Assembly: GCA_002492335.1 (NCBI GenBank)
Contig: DKYD01000095.1
Location: 2,312-15,023 of the forward strand
Source of the DNA: Lachnospiraceae bacterium UBA7109
Lineage (GTDB): Bacteria > Bacillota > Clostridia > Lachnospirales > Lachnospiraceae
Length of the DNA stretch: 12,712 nucleotides
Reading direction: 5' to 3'
Below the pieces are notes generated by a model that did not search any database, had not been told where the DNA came from, and saw only the letters and a program-made list of their open reading frames with translations. Positions 1 through 7,856 of the stretch are shown piece by piece (the first letter of the stretch is position 1; every line of letters begins with the position of its first letter). A program made the translations under genes and the position numbers.

Positions 1-1671
1 ATCATGTCCCTTTACAATCATCTGCGTTCCAATAAGAATATCTGCCTCGCCGCCTGCAAATGCAGACAGTATCTTTTCATGCCCTTCTTTGCTGCGCGTT
101 GTATCCATATCCATGCGCAGCACCTTCGCTTCCGGGAACTCTCTTTTTACAAGTTCCTCGATTGCCTCCGTACCTGCCCGGAATCCTCCTATATAAGAGG
201 AATGGCAGGAAGGACAGGTCTGTATCGTTTTCTGCTCGTAGCCACAATAATGGCAGATGAGTTTTCCATTCTTATGCGCACTTAACGACACGTCGCAGTG
301 AGGACATTTTACTACATATCCACAGGATCTGCAAGAAACGAATCCTGCATACCCCCGTCGGTTCAGAAACAGCATCGTCTGCTGTCCTTTCTTCAGCCGG
401 TCTTCTGTCAACTCTCTTAATCTGTCACTGATGATAGAACGGTTGCCTTTCTTTAGTTCTTCCCTCATATCTACCGTATATACCTTCGGAAGAGATTGTT
501 TTGTCGGCCGTCTTGTAAGCCGAAGCATCTCATACTCTCCTTTTTTGCAGCGGTAAAACGCCTCCAGGGACGGAGTCGCAGAGCCAAGCACGACACTTGC
601 GCCTTCCAGATGCGCCCGCATAACCGCCGTCTCCCTCGCATGGTAACGAGGTACCTGCTCACTTTTATAGGTCATCTCATGCTCTTCATCAATCACGATC
701 AGTCCCAGCTTCGCAAATGGTGTAAACAATGCAGAACGCGGACCGATCATAACATCAATCTCCCCACGCTTTACCCGCTCCATCTGGTCAGAACGTTCAC
801 CTTCCGAAAGCCTGGAATTTAAAATCGACACACGGTCACCGAACCTTCCGTAAAACCGCAAAACCGTCTGATAAGTAAGTGCAATCTCCGGAATCAGGAC
901 AATCGCCTGCTTTCCTTTCGACACTACGTGATCGATCATTTCCATATAAACCTCTGTCTTCCCGCTCCCGGTCACCCCGTAAAGAAGATAAGTCTTGTAA
1001 TTTCCATCTCTGTAATCCCGGCAGAATGTCTCTACTGCCTGTCTCTGCTCTTCTGTATAAGAAAAAACTATCCTTTCCTTTTTTCTATATTTTACCGGAT
1101 TCCGGAACGTCTCTTCCGTATCTACCTGTAATACTCCCTGTTCTGCAAGAGCCCGTATCACGGAAGCCGTGACATTCAGCTTTTTCGTAATCAGCTCATA
1201 TTCCTGCTCCGGCTGTTCCAGAAGTCCTGCAAGGAGTCGTGCCCTTGCCTTCTGATTCTTATGCAAATAAATATCCAGCTGCTTCTTTCCTTCCTCCTCA
1301 CTCAGGAGAAGCCGTATCCGTCTCCTCTTCAGAGGATTTCCTTTTTTCTTAATCGGCAGAACAGTCCTTAAGGACTGGATCATTGTACCGCCATAGCTTT
1401 CCTTCATCCATGCCGCAAGCTCCACAAGCTTTGATTCGATCGGACGGCTCCTTTCCTGCACCCCCAGCACCGGCTTTATCTTTTCCTTTGGATATTCCGG
1501 ATTTTCCAGAAACCCAATTACATATCCTCCTGTTTCCCGGTTTCCTCTTCCAAAGGGCACGATCACTTCTGATCCGATCTGAATCCGTCCCTCGAATTCA
1601 GAGGGAACGCTGTATTCAAAAACCTTATCCAGCTTTTCATGTGTAATATCTATAATAATTTCAGCATACAT
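1..1671 (-). CDS. priA: Primosomal protein N' (replication restart helicase PriA), 3' end cut by window
   Basis: PriA is a 3'-to-5' DNA helicase that recognises stalled or collapsed forks and reloads the replisome. The frame stays open from an ATG at 1671 to base 1, giving 557 residues; the family usually has about 730 or more, so the rest of the C-terminal helicase lobe lies outside. Visible in order: an N-terminal DNA-binding region (about 1-100, with VIVPFGRGN), a Walker A motif GVTGSGKTE (232-240), a DEEH box (328-331), the GSATPSLE motif (363-370), four CxxC pairs for zinc (Cys 447/450, 456/459, 473/476, 486/489) and GTQMIVKGHD (548-557). The start codon lies one base after the murE stop, and the AAGGG used for binding is inside the last murE codons, so its translation is probably coupled to murE. 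Identity is very secure. Confidence 0.97.
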   Translation of the reverse strand, partial: MYAEIIIDITHEKLDKVFEYSVPSEFEGRIQIGSEVIVPFGRGNRETGGYVIGFLENPEYPKEKIKPVLGVQERSRPIESKLVELAAWMKESYGGTMIQSLRTVLPIKKKGNPLKRRRIRLLLSEEEGKKQLDIYLHKNQKARARLLAGLLEQPEQEYELITKKLNVTASVIRALAEQGVLQVDTEETFRNPVKYRKKERIVFSYTEEQRQAVETFCRDYRDGNYKTYLLYGVTGSGKTEVYMEMIDHVVSKGKQAIVLIPEIALTYQTVLRFYGRFGDRVSILNSRLSEGERSDQMERVKRGEIDVMIGPRSALFTPFAKLGLIVIDEEHEMTYKSEQVPRYHARETAVMRAHLEGASVVLGSATPSLEAFYRCKKGEYEMLRLTRRPTKQSLPKVYTVDMREELKKGNRSIISDRLRELTEDRLKKGQQTMLFLNRRGYAGFVSCRSCGYVVKCPHCDVSLSAHKNGKLICHYCGYEQKTIQTCPSCHSSYIGGFRAGTEAIEELVKREFPEAKVLRMDMDTTRSKEGHEKILSAFAGGEADILIGTQMIVKGHD

Positions 1672-1672
1672 C

Positions 1673-3136
1673 TTATCCCTTCAACTCTTCCAGCACTTCT
1701 TTGATTAACACACGTTCATCCATATCATATTTCACACCTTTAATCTCCTGATATGTCTCATGCCCTTTTCCGGCAAGCACAATAACATCCCCGGGCCTGC
1801 CGTTTGCAATTGCATATTTAATTGCTTCTTTCCTGTCACAGACAGCAATATACTCGCCATCCGTCTTTTCTATACCGGTAATAATATCGTCAATAATCGC
1901 CTGAGGTTCTTCAAATCTCGGATTATCGGATGTGATAATCGTAAAGTCAGATAATTTTCCTGATACCTCACCCATTTCATAACGTCTTGTTCTTGAACGA
2001 TTCCCGCCGCAGCCAAACACGGTCACAATACGCCCCGGATTATAATCTCTCAGCGTGTGAAGAAGGCTTTCGAGCGACATGGCATTATGTGCATAATCAA
2101 TCATCAAAGTGAAATCATCCGACACCTTTACCATTTCAATACGCCCCTTCACCTTTGCTGTCTTCAAGGCTTTCTTAATATTTTCTGCCGGAACATCAAA
2201 ATGCCGGCAGACAGCAATCGCAGTCAGTGAATTATAAACGCTGAATTCGCCCGGAATATCAATTTCCACGTCAAAATCCATAAGTCCCGTCACATGATAC
2301 TTTACTCCCAGGTATCCAGGCGCTGATATATGCTCCACCTGCACCGCCCGAAGATCTGCATTTTCTGAAAATCCAAAAGTCTCGGTCTTACAGGTAGCTC
2401 CCCGGAACACGTCCTCGAACCACCGGTCATCAATATTAGCAATTCCAGTTTTACACTGCCTGAACAAAAGTCCCTTGCATCGTTTATAATCTTCAAAATC
2501 CTTATGCTCATTCGGTCCGATATGATCCTCCCCAAGATTCGTAAAAATACCGATTTCAAATGGAATTCCTGCTGTTCTGTGAAGCATCAGCCCCTGGGAG
2601 GACACTTCCATCACAACACTGTCACATCCTGCTTCTACCATCCGCGCAAAGTATTCCTGTATCGTATAAGATTCCGGGGTTGTATTATTTGCCGGAATGG
2701 TCTCTTCTCCGATGATCGCCTCAATTGTTCCAATCAGTCCTACCTTATGTCCTACCCCTTCCAATATAGATTTTACCATATAGGTAGTTGTCGTCTTTCC
2801 CTTTGTTCCGGTAATACCAATGACCTTCAGCTTCTCCGCCGGATAACCAAAATAAGCCGCCGACGCAAGCGCCAGCCCATAACGGGTATCAGAAACGCGG
2901 ATAACCGTAAGTCCTTCGGGCGCTTCCACATCCTTTTCCACGATCACTGCCGCGGCGCCCCGCTCTGCCACCTCCGTTACATAGCTGTGTCCGTCTGACA
3001 CCGCTCCTTTAATACATACAAATACGCTTCCTTCCTCCACTTTACGTGAATCGTTAATCAACGTCGTAATTTCAATATCATCACTTCCCTGAACAACCTC
3101 ATATTCAAGGCGTTCCAATAACTGTGTTAACTTCAT
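1673..3136 (-). CDS. murE: MurE-type Mur ligase, probably UDP-MurNAc-L-Ala-D-Glu:meso-diaminopimelate ligase (divergent)
   Basis: MurE adds the third amino acid to the UDP-MurNAc dipeptide in the cytoplasm using ATP. The 487-residue protein has all three Mur ligase domains: a UDP-substrate domain with DSRKV (29-33), an ATP-binding domain with the P-loop GTKGKTT (110-116), MEVSS (176-180) and the presumed carbamoylated lysine in CKGLLF (Lys221), and a C-terminal domain with DYAH (347-350), FGCGGNRSRT (374-383), DNPR (404-407) and GKGHE (456-460). DNPR is the signature of enzymes that take meso-diaminopimelate; lysine-adding enzymes differ there. The usual DHLDYHG stretch is replaced by DHIGPNEH (204-211), and the usual SSH is SSQ (179-181), so this is a divergent branch and could be a second, specialised copy. 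The start at 3136 is set by an AGGAGG seven bases upstream; an in-frame start eight codons earlier has no such site. The gene lies 45 bases after glf and one base before priA. Confidence 0.9.
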   Translation of the reverse strand: MKLTQLLERLEYEVVQGSDDIEITTLINDSRKVEEGSVFVCIKGAVSDGHSYVTEVAERGAAAVIVEKDVEAPEGLTVIRVSDTRYGLALASAAYFGYPAEKLKVIGITGTKGKTTTTYMVKSILEGVGHKVGLIGTIEAIIGEETIPANNTTPESYTIQEYFARMVEAGCDSVVMEVSSQGLMLHRTAGIPFEIGIFTNLGEDHIGPNEHKDFEDYKRCKGLLFRQCKTGIANIDDRWFEDVFRGATCKTETFGFSENADLRAVQVEHISAPGYLGVKYHVTGLMDFDVEIDIPGEFSVYNSLTAIAVCRHFDVPAENIKKALKTAKVKGRIEMVKVSDDFTLMIDYAHNAMSLESLLHTLRDYNPGRIVTVFGCGGNRSRTRRYEMGEVSGKLSDFTIITSDNPRFEEPQAIIDDIITGIEKTDGEYIAVCDRKEAIKYAIANGRPGDVIVLAGKGHETYQEIKGVKYDMDERVLIKEVLEELKG

Positions 3137-3143
3137 ACAACTG

Positions 3144-3149
3144 CCTCCT
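3144..3149 (-). promoter_or_regulatory. Ribosome binding site of murE (AGGAGG)
   Basis: A perfect AGGAGG lies seven bases before the ATG at 3136. It lies downstream of the longer in-frame start at 3160, so it decides in favour of the shorter 487-residue protein. Confidence 0.85.
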
Positions 3150-3181
3150 GTCATGCCCACGCGGATTTCTTTGTTTATCTT

Positions 3182-4279
3182 TTATAATTCTCCGGCTGCT
3201 TCAAGCGCCGCTTCAATTACCTTATCCATATCATAATATTTGTAATTTCCGAGACGGCCTCCAAAAATCACATTTTCTTCTTTCGCCGCCAGTTCTCTGT
3301 AACGAGCAAATAATGCATTATTTTTCTCATCATTTACCGGATAATAAGGTTCCATTCCCACGCTCCACTCTGAAGAATATTCTCTGGAAATAACTGTCTT
3401 CGGCTGTGTTCCGAATTCAAAATGCTTATGCTCTATAATTCGTGTATATGGCACATCCCTTTCTGTATAATTCACAACTGCGTTTCCCTGATAGTTATCC
3501 GTATCCAGAACCTCTGTTTCAAAACGCACGGAACGATACTCAAGAGCCCCCAGCTTATACTCAAAATATTCATCTATCATGCCTGTAAAAATTATTTTTT
3601 CCGCGATTTCCGGATTTTCCCTGCGGAATTCAAAATAATCCGTTCCTGTACGGACGTCGCTGCCTTCCAAAAGCTTTCCTACGATTGCCGTATAACCTCC
3701 GATTGGAATCCCCTGATAGCGGTCATTAAAATAGTTATTATCATAAGTAAAGCGGAACGGAAGACGTTTGATAATAAATGCCGGAAGCTCCTTGCAGTCC
3801 CGTCCCCACTGTTTCTCTGTATACCCCTTGATCAGCTTTTCATACACATCACGGCCGCCAAGTGACAATGCCTGCTCTTCCAGATTCTTTGGTTCCGTAA
3901 TACCGGATTCTTTCACCTGTTTTGCAATCATCTCTTTTGCTTCCTGCGGAGTGCGGATGTTCCACATCCTGCTGAATGTATTCATATTAAACGGAAGATT
4001 ATATAATTCATCTTTGTACACTGCAACAGGTGAATTAATATAATGATTAAATTCAGCAAACTGATTCACATAATCCCATATTTTTTTATTTGATGTATGG
4101 AAAATATGCGCCCCGTATTTATGCACCTGAATACCTTCCACTTCCTCGCAGTATATATTCCCTGCAATATGTGCCCTTCTGTCTATGACCAGACAGGACT
4201 TCCCCTTTCCTGTAAGCTCATGGGCCATAACCGCGCCATAAAGCCCGGCTCCAACAATTAGATAATCATATCTTTTCAT
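3182..4279 (-). CDS. glf: UDP-galactopyranose mutase
   Basis: This flavoenzyme converts UDP-galactopyranose to UDP-galactofuranose, the donor for galactofuranose residues in cell-surface glycans; it acts in the cytoplasm. The 365-residue protein is close to the normal length. It opens with an FAD dinucleotide-binding loop GAGLYGA (10-16). It also has the family stretch VHKYGAHIFHTS (52-63), the substrate region RLPFRFTYDNNYFNDRYQG (172-190) and an arginine in YTRIIEHKHFE (Arg280) at the position of the known active-site arginine. A second FAD-contact stretch, FGGRLGNYKYYD, is at 339-350. AAGGGG six bases before the ATG supports the start. It lies 21 bases after the DUF3048 lipoprotein and 45 bases before murE, so it is probably in the same transcript. 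Together with the polysaccharide genes upstream, it implies that the glycan made here contains galactofuranose. Confidence 0.96.
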   Translation of the reverse strand: MKRYDYLIVGAGLYGAVMAHELTGKGKSCLVIDRRAHIAGNIYCEEVEGIQVHKYGAHIFHTSNKKIWDYVNQFAEFNHYINSPVAVYKDELYNLPFNMNTFSRMWNIRTPQEAKEMIAKQVKESGITEPKNLEEQALSLGGRDVYEKLIKGYTEKQWGRDCKELPAFIIKRLPFRFTYDNNYFNDRYQGIPIGGYTAIVGKLLEGSDVRTGTDYFEFRRENPEIAEKIIFTGMIDEYFEYKLGALEYRSVRFETEVLDTDNYQGNAVVNYTERDVPYTRIIEHKHFEFGTQPKTVISREYSSEWSVGMEPYYPVNDEKNNALFARYRELAAKEENVIFGGRLGNYKYYDMDKVIEAALEAAGEL

Positions 4280-4300
4280 ATCGTTCCCCTTTATCTCTTT

Positions 4301-5398
4301 TTATTTTATCACTGCCTGATTTGGATAATTCAGCGCAATATAGCTCTTTCCACGGTTAATGGATATTTCTTTTCCCTGCTGGTCATAGAAGCGAAGACGA
4401 GAATTTTCATTATTAGGCTCCTTTGACCAGTGAATTTTCTGAACCCCGCCATTCGATATATAATACCCGACAGAATCTGCTGCTCCGTCCCAGTCAAGCT
4501 GTTTATGCCCAATCTCGTCACGGACAGAAATGGACGTCTCCAGCACAAATACATTTGTAAATGACAGCTGGTTTCCTGTCTTCCCATCTATCTGCGGCCT
4601 GCCGTTCATTTCTTTCTTGTAGGTCCTGGTTCCTTCATCATAGACAAGGGAAGCGCTCTGTGCGCCAAAGTTAATGTCAACACGCTTACAATCCATTTCC
4701 CCGGCTTTTCTCTGTTCCTTCAGGCCATTGAACGGGAAAGCCGTTCCTGTCTTATCTGCTTCCAGGTCTGTACGTTTCCCCTGACTCTGTACAACAGAAG
4801 CAAACTTTGTCCCGTCGAAATATCCGGTATGCTCCAGTGCATATCCTGCATTCCTTCTCTCCTGGTCTCTTCCAAAGAATCCGCCCTGTCCGGAAATCCC
4901 ATCATACCGGTCAAGATTCAACGCCTCCAGATAATCTGCGATCGTATCATCAATTCCCCAGTTAATATAAAAAGCATCAAAACCTTCGGAAAGCGCCGGA
5001 AAATAATAACGGCAGCTCCGAATCGCGCAAATCTCCGGCAGCGTTGTATAATCTGCATAAAGCGCCATAAACCGTGTGTGATCTCCCTCTACCGGAATCT
5101 CAAAAATAATATCTGCCTTTTCTACTCCATACTGCGGCATAGCATCCGGGACATTATTGACCATAACCGCAACCGGGCGTTTTCCGATTGCCGCCTCAGT
5201 CAGATCAGGAACGCCTGTCAAAAGATTCTGGTTCGCCGGGATTTCTTCTCTTTCTTCTTCCTTTTCCTCTTCCGCTTTCGGCATCTCAATCTTCTTATCT
5301 TTTTTCATGACTGCATCTGCACTTTTTTTGCCGGAGCAGGCTGATAATGCGCATACAGCCAACAGCATAATCAGCAAAATATACCATTTCTTTTTCAT
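4301..5398 (-). CDS. DUF3048 (YerB-like) lipoprotein
   Basis: A 365-residue exported lipoprotein of the DUF3048 family, whose best-known member is Bacillus YerB; its function is not established as far as I know. A signal peptide (basic MKKK, hydrophobic 6-17) ends in the lipobox LSAC, so Cys21 is the predicted lipidation site and the protein should sit on the outer face of the membrane. A charged linker follows (about 30-53, rich in Lys and Glu). The N-terminal DUF3048 domain has LLTGVPD (59-65), GKRPVAVMVNN (72-82), ADIIFEIPVEGDHTRFMALY (95-114) and AIRSCRYYFPAL (125-136); a second domain fills roughly 215-365. The start at 5398 follows AAGGAG ten bases upstream and gives a clean signal peptide, whereas the longer frame from 5428 adds ten residues ahead of it. 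It lies between the flippase and glf, which suggests a cell-envelope role, by context only. Confidence 0.88.
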   Translation of the reverse strand: MKKKWYILLIMLLAVCALSACSGKKSADAVMKKDKKIEMPKAEEEKEEEREEIPANQNLLTGVPDLTEAAIGKRPVAVMVNNVPDAMPQYGVEKADIIFEIPVEGDHTRFMALYADYTTLPEICAIRSCRYYFPALSEGFDAFYINWGIDDTIADYLEALNLDRYDGISGQGGFFGRDQERRNAGYALEHTGYFDGTKFASVVQSQGKRTDLEADKTGTAFPFNGLKEQRKAGEMDCKRVDINFGAQSASLVYDEGTRTYKKEMNGRPQIDGKTGNQLSFTNVFVLETSISVRDEIGHKQLDWDGAADSVGYYISNGGVQKIHWSKEPNNENSRLRFYDQQGKEISINRGKSYIALNYPNQAVIK

Positions 5399-5408
5399 CT
5401 TCCGTATT

Positions 5409-5414
5409 CTCCTT
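5409..5414 (-). promoter_or_regulatory. Ribosome binding site of the DUF3048 lipoprotein gene (AAGGAG)
   Basis: AAGGAG lies ten bases before the ATG at 5398. It falls after the longer in-frame start at 5428, so it supports the shorter form, which begins directly at the signal peptide. Confidence 0.7.
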
Positions 5415-5462
5415 CCCTGCGAAAACATAACCGGACTTCAAAACAAATTATCCTTCTGCTTC

Positions 5463-6872
5463 TTATTTACAATATAATACTTTTTTAATATCATTTCTAT
5501 ACAAAAATACATAAACAATGCTTATCATAATTCCAGCAAGAAGAGATATAACCGGTTTTTCAAGCAAGACAAAACGCCATACCATGCAATATGATGCGAA
5601 CAACAGCACACAGACGAAAAACCGCTTTGAAATACTGACCAGTTTCATTCTGCCAAGAACTACAATTACCGCAATAATCGCTGCCACATATCCCGTAAAT
5701 GTTCCAATAGCAGCGCCTTCAATTCCAAGTATACCTATCAGCAAGTAATTGACTCCCACATTGGTTAATGCGCCTGCCAGCAAAATAGCCATGCTTGGCC
5801 AGGTCTTTTTGATAACAAGAAATTGATTTACCACCACCTGATACAGCATCAGCAATAATGGCGCAACAAACAAGTACGGCATTACAATATATCCGCTCAG
5901 ATATTCCTCCGAAAAAAGGAGAAGGAATAAAGGCTTACTGACTGCTGCCACCATCATACCAGCCGCAAAGGTAATAACCCCCAGATATTCAAAAATATCA
6001 GATGTCATTTGAACCTGGTCGTCATCCCTCATAGTTGAAAAGGCAAAAAACTGCCATCCTCCTGCAAAAGCGGTATATATTAGCTGACTGACCTGTCCGA
6101 TCTTAGCGCCTACCGCATAGACGCCATTCCATTCCGTTCCAATTATTTTAGAAATCATGAGTCTGTCCGATGAATTAAAGATCCAGTATATCAGAAAATT
6201 AGGAACCAGCGGTAATGCAATCGCAAGCATTTCCTTCAGATATTTTTTATTAATTCTAAATCGAAACCATCTATGGTTCGCAGCTCCAAAAATAATCTCG
6301 ACAGATAATGCTGCCAAAATAGAGGCTAACGGCAGCGCAATAATATAGTATCCCTTCAACAGCAAAGGAACTGCAATACCATAAGATATGACAGGGCTTA
6401 GCACATTTGCTGTCAAAAAAAGTTTCCTGTTATTTTGCATTCTTGTAGGCGCAGACACTATAGAATTCGTAGAACCGATCAAGATACTTACAGCTGAAAG
6501 GCACAACAAATTCGCATACCTGGCATCACTGAAAAACAGCCTCGCCAATGGCTTCTGAAACAAAAGCATCAATATGAAAAGTATAGCTGACGTAATCACC
6601 GTAAATGTCAATGCAGTGGAACAAATATCTTTCTTATATTTTTCCTCATCCTTCTCAAAAAACATGCGGAATGTCGCATCATACATCCCCATAACCGCAA
6701 GCGCCTGTCCAAAAGATACTACAATCGTAGATATATCATTCAGCCCAAAATAAAAAGAATCAGGCATTAATCTGGTAATAACAGGCAACATAACAAAGGG
6801 AATAATCTTAGCAATCATTCCCCCTATTCCATACACCAGGAAATTTTCAATAAAAAGTTTAAACCGACTCAT
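5463..6872 (-). CDS. Polysaccharide flippase, Wzx/MATE-like
   Basis: A 469-residue, strongly hydrophobic protein of the polysaccharide-biosynthesis exporter superfamily (MOP; Wzx, RfbX or SpoVB-like). Such proteins flip undecaprenyl-linked oligosaccharides across the membrane. The N-terminus, with VYGIGGMIAKIIPFVMLPVI (14-33) followed by ITRLMPDSFYFGLND, is typical of this family. Hydrophobic segments repeat to the end with a charged loop (EKDEEKYKKD, about 74-83) after the second one; I estimate 12 to 14 membrane spans. AGAGGA nine bases before the ATG supports the start. It begins 21 bases after the ketoisomerase gene. The context, with glycosyltransferases and sugar-nucleotide enzymes upstream, makes glycan export much more likely than drug export. 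It looks more AT-rich than glf, murE and priA. Confidence 0.88.
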   Translation of the reverse strand: MSRFKLFIENFLVYGIGGMIAKIIPFVMLPVITRLMPDSFYFGLNDISTIVVSFGQALAVMGMYDATFRMFFEKDEEKYKKDICSTALTFTVITSAILFILMLLFQKPLARLFFSDARYANLLCLSAVSILIGSTNSIVSAPTRMQNNRKLFLTANVLSPVISYGIAVPLLLKGYYIIALPLASILAALSVEIIFGAANHRWFRFRINKKYLKEMLAIALPLVPNFLIYWIFNSSDRLMISKIIGTEWNGVYAVGAKIGQVSQLIYTAFAGGWQFFAFSTMRDDDQVQMTSDIFEYLGVITFAAGMMVAAVSKPLFLLLFSEEYLSGYIVMPYLFVAPLLLMLYQVVVNQFLVIKKTWPSMAILLAGALTNVGVNYLLIGILGIEGAAIGTFTGYVAAIIAVIVVLGRMKLVSISKRFFVCVLLFASYCMVWRFVLLEKPVISLLAGIMISIVYVFLYRNDIKKVLYCK

Positions 6873-6893
6873 TTTTGCATTTCCTCTTTCGTA

Positions 6894-7319
6894 TTAACGC
6901 ATTTCCCGTTCTTCGATTTTCTTTACAAACTCAGCATAATTCCTGATATACTCTTTCGGATCATAATGCTCACTTGCCAAAACCAATAAAACTGAATCTT
7001 TACTAAAATCATACATATCTTTCCATACCATTGTCGGAATATAAATACCGGTATGGGGCTTGTCCAAACAGAAAACTTTTTCATTTCCCTTACCGTCTTT
7101 TATTTTGACTTTACTGGTACCCGCCACATTAATCAGCACGAACTCTGTTTTTTTATTTGCATGCTGCCCCCGTATAACATCCTTGTCCGAACCAAATATA
7201 TAAAATACTCTTTTAATATCAAAAGGAATATCCTGCATACCTTCCACCACTACCAAATGACCTCTGTCGTCGCCTCGTTGTGGAAAATCCAACATTTTTA
7301 CCTGCTCATAATTACCCAT
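6894..7319 (-). CDS. Sugar 3,4-ketoisomerase, FdtA/QdtA (WxcM-like cupin)
   Basis: A 141-residue single-domain cupin of the WxcM/FdtA family. Characterised members move the keto group of dTDP-4-keto-6-deoxyglucose from C4 to C3, making the substrate for a 3-aminotransferase. Visible: DDRGHLVVVEG (17-27), RVFYIFG (37-43, with the conserved tyrosine Tyr40), RGQHANKKTEFVLINVAG (50-67) and GIYIPTMVWKDMYDFS near residues 91-106. Characterised enzymes have a pair of histidines in an RGxHAH stretch; here the second is asparagine (His53, Asn55), so the exact product is uncertain. The start at 7319 is chosen because a perfect AAGGAGG ends nine bases upstream. The alternative TTG at 7328 directly abuts that site and cannot be used. 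It lies 16 bases after the acetyltransferase gene and two genes from a matching aminotransferase. FdtA (galacto) and QdtA (gluco) types cannot be told apart by eye. Confidence 0.87.
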   Translation of the reverse strand: MGNYEQVKMLDFPQRGDDRGHLVVVEGMQDIPFDIKRVFYIFGSDKDVIRGQHANKKTEFVLINVAGTSKVKIKDGKGNEKVFCLDKPHTGIYIPTMVWKDMYDFSKDSVLLVLASEHYDPKEYIRNYAEFVKKIEEREMR

Positions 7320-7328
7320 ACCCGGCAA

Positions 7329-7335
7329 CCTCCTT
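7329..7335 (-). promoter_or_regulatory. Ribosome binding site of the ketoisomerase gene (AAGGAGG)
   Basis: A seven-base consensus site with nine bases of spacing to the ATG at 7319. It directly abuts the in-frame TTG at 7328, which rules out that longer start. Confidence 0.9.
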
Positions 7336-7851
7336 CTACTGTCCTCTAAAAAGACACATGAATAACTCTTTTTTCCCGGTTTCTGTTATCTTCGATTCGA
7401 CCGTCTTGAATCCGGCCTTTTTATACACTGTTACAGCCGGAATATTTTCTTCATATACCTTTAATACAATCTTTTCCAGCTTCAACTTATCAAAGGCAAT
7501 ACTGACAGCCGCTTCCAATGCATATAATCCAATTTTTTTTCCATGGGCATCCATATCCCCTATAAGAAATTTTCCAAATTCCGCCTCTTTTCCTCTAAAA
7601 TTGTAAAGAGACAGACTTCCTACGATACGATTTAATTTTTCACACTCCACAATTGCAAAAGCCATTTCATCCGCATTCATCAAATAGGACTCATACCACA
7701 CTTTCTGAGCCTCTGGAGTAATATATTTAATTGGGCGCAAAAATCTGCTGTTTTCCGGTTCATTTCTCCACTTTCTCAAATATTCTGCATCGTCTTTCCC
7801 GAGTGGACGCAGGAAAATATTTTTCATTTTCCAACTATATTGATGGTTCAT
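7336..7851 (-). CDS. GNAT-family N-acetyltransferase, probably acting on the amino sugar
   Basis: A 171-residue acetyltransferase of the RimJ/RimL-like branch of the GNAT superfamily, which also includes sugar-nucleotide N-acetyltransferases such as PseH. Visible: IFLRPLGKDDAEYLRKWRN (12-30), an acetyl-CoA loop region AHGKKIGLYALEAA (102-115) and the C-terminal ENIPAVTVYKKAGF (135-148). The loop is weak, with lysine where a glycine is common. Lying between the aminotransferase and ketoisomerase genes, it most likely acetylates the 3-amino group of the dTDP-amino-6-deoxyhexose. The start is uncertain: the ATG at 7851 has GGGCGGTGAT just upstream, whereas a GTG at 7860 would overlap the aminotransferase stop as GTGA. 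Either way the two genes are translationally close. Family assignment is firm; substrate is inferred from context. Confidence 0.85.
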   Translation of the reverse strand: MNHQYSWKMKNIFLRPLGKDDAEYLRKWRNEPENSRFLRPIKYITPEAQKVWYESYLMNADEMAFAIVECEKLNRIVGSLSLYNFRGKEAEFGKFLIGDMDAHGKKIGLYALEAAVSIAFDKLKLEKIVLKVYEENIPAVTVYKKAGFKTVESKITETGKKELFMCLFRGQ

Positions 7852-7856
7852 AATTA

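Noticed and set aside
2504..2998. 164-codon open frame on the plus strand inside murE
   Set aside because: It is antisense to conserved Mur ligase motifs and its translation resembles no family.
4829..5344. 171-codon plus-strand open frame opposite the DUF3048 gene
   Set aside because: The sequence is explained by the lipoprotein gene; the frame ends in a Phe-rich stretch that mirrors the Glu/Lys-rich linker.
5399..5462. Possible promoter or terminator in the widest gap between genes
   Set aside because: I found no stem followed by T residues and no -35/-10 pair with proper spacing; only the ribosome binding site is convincing.
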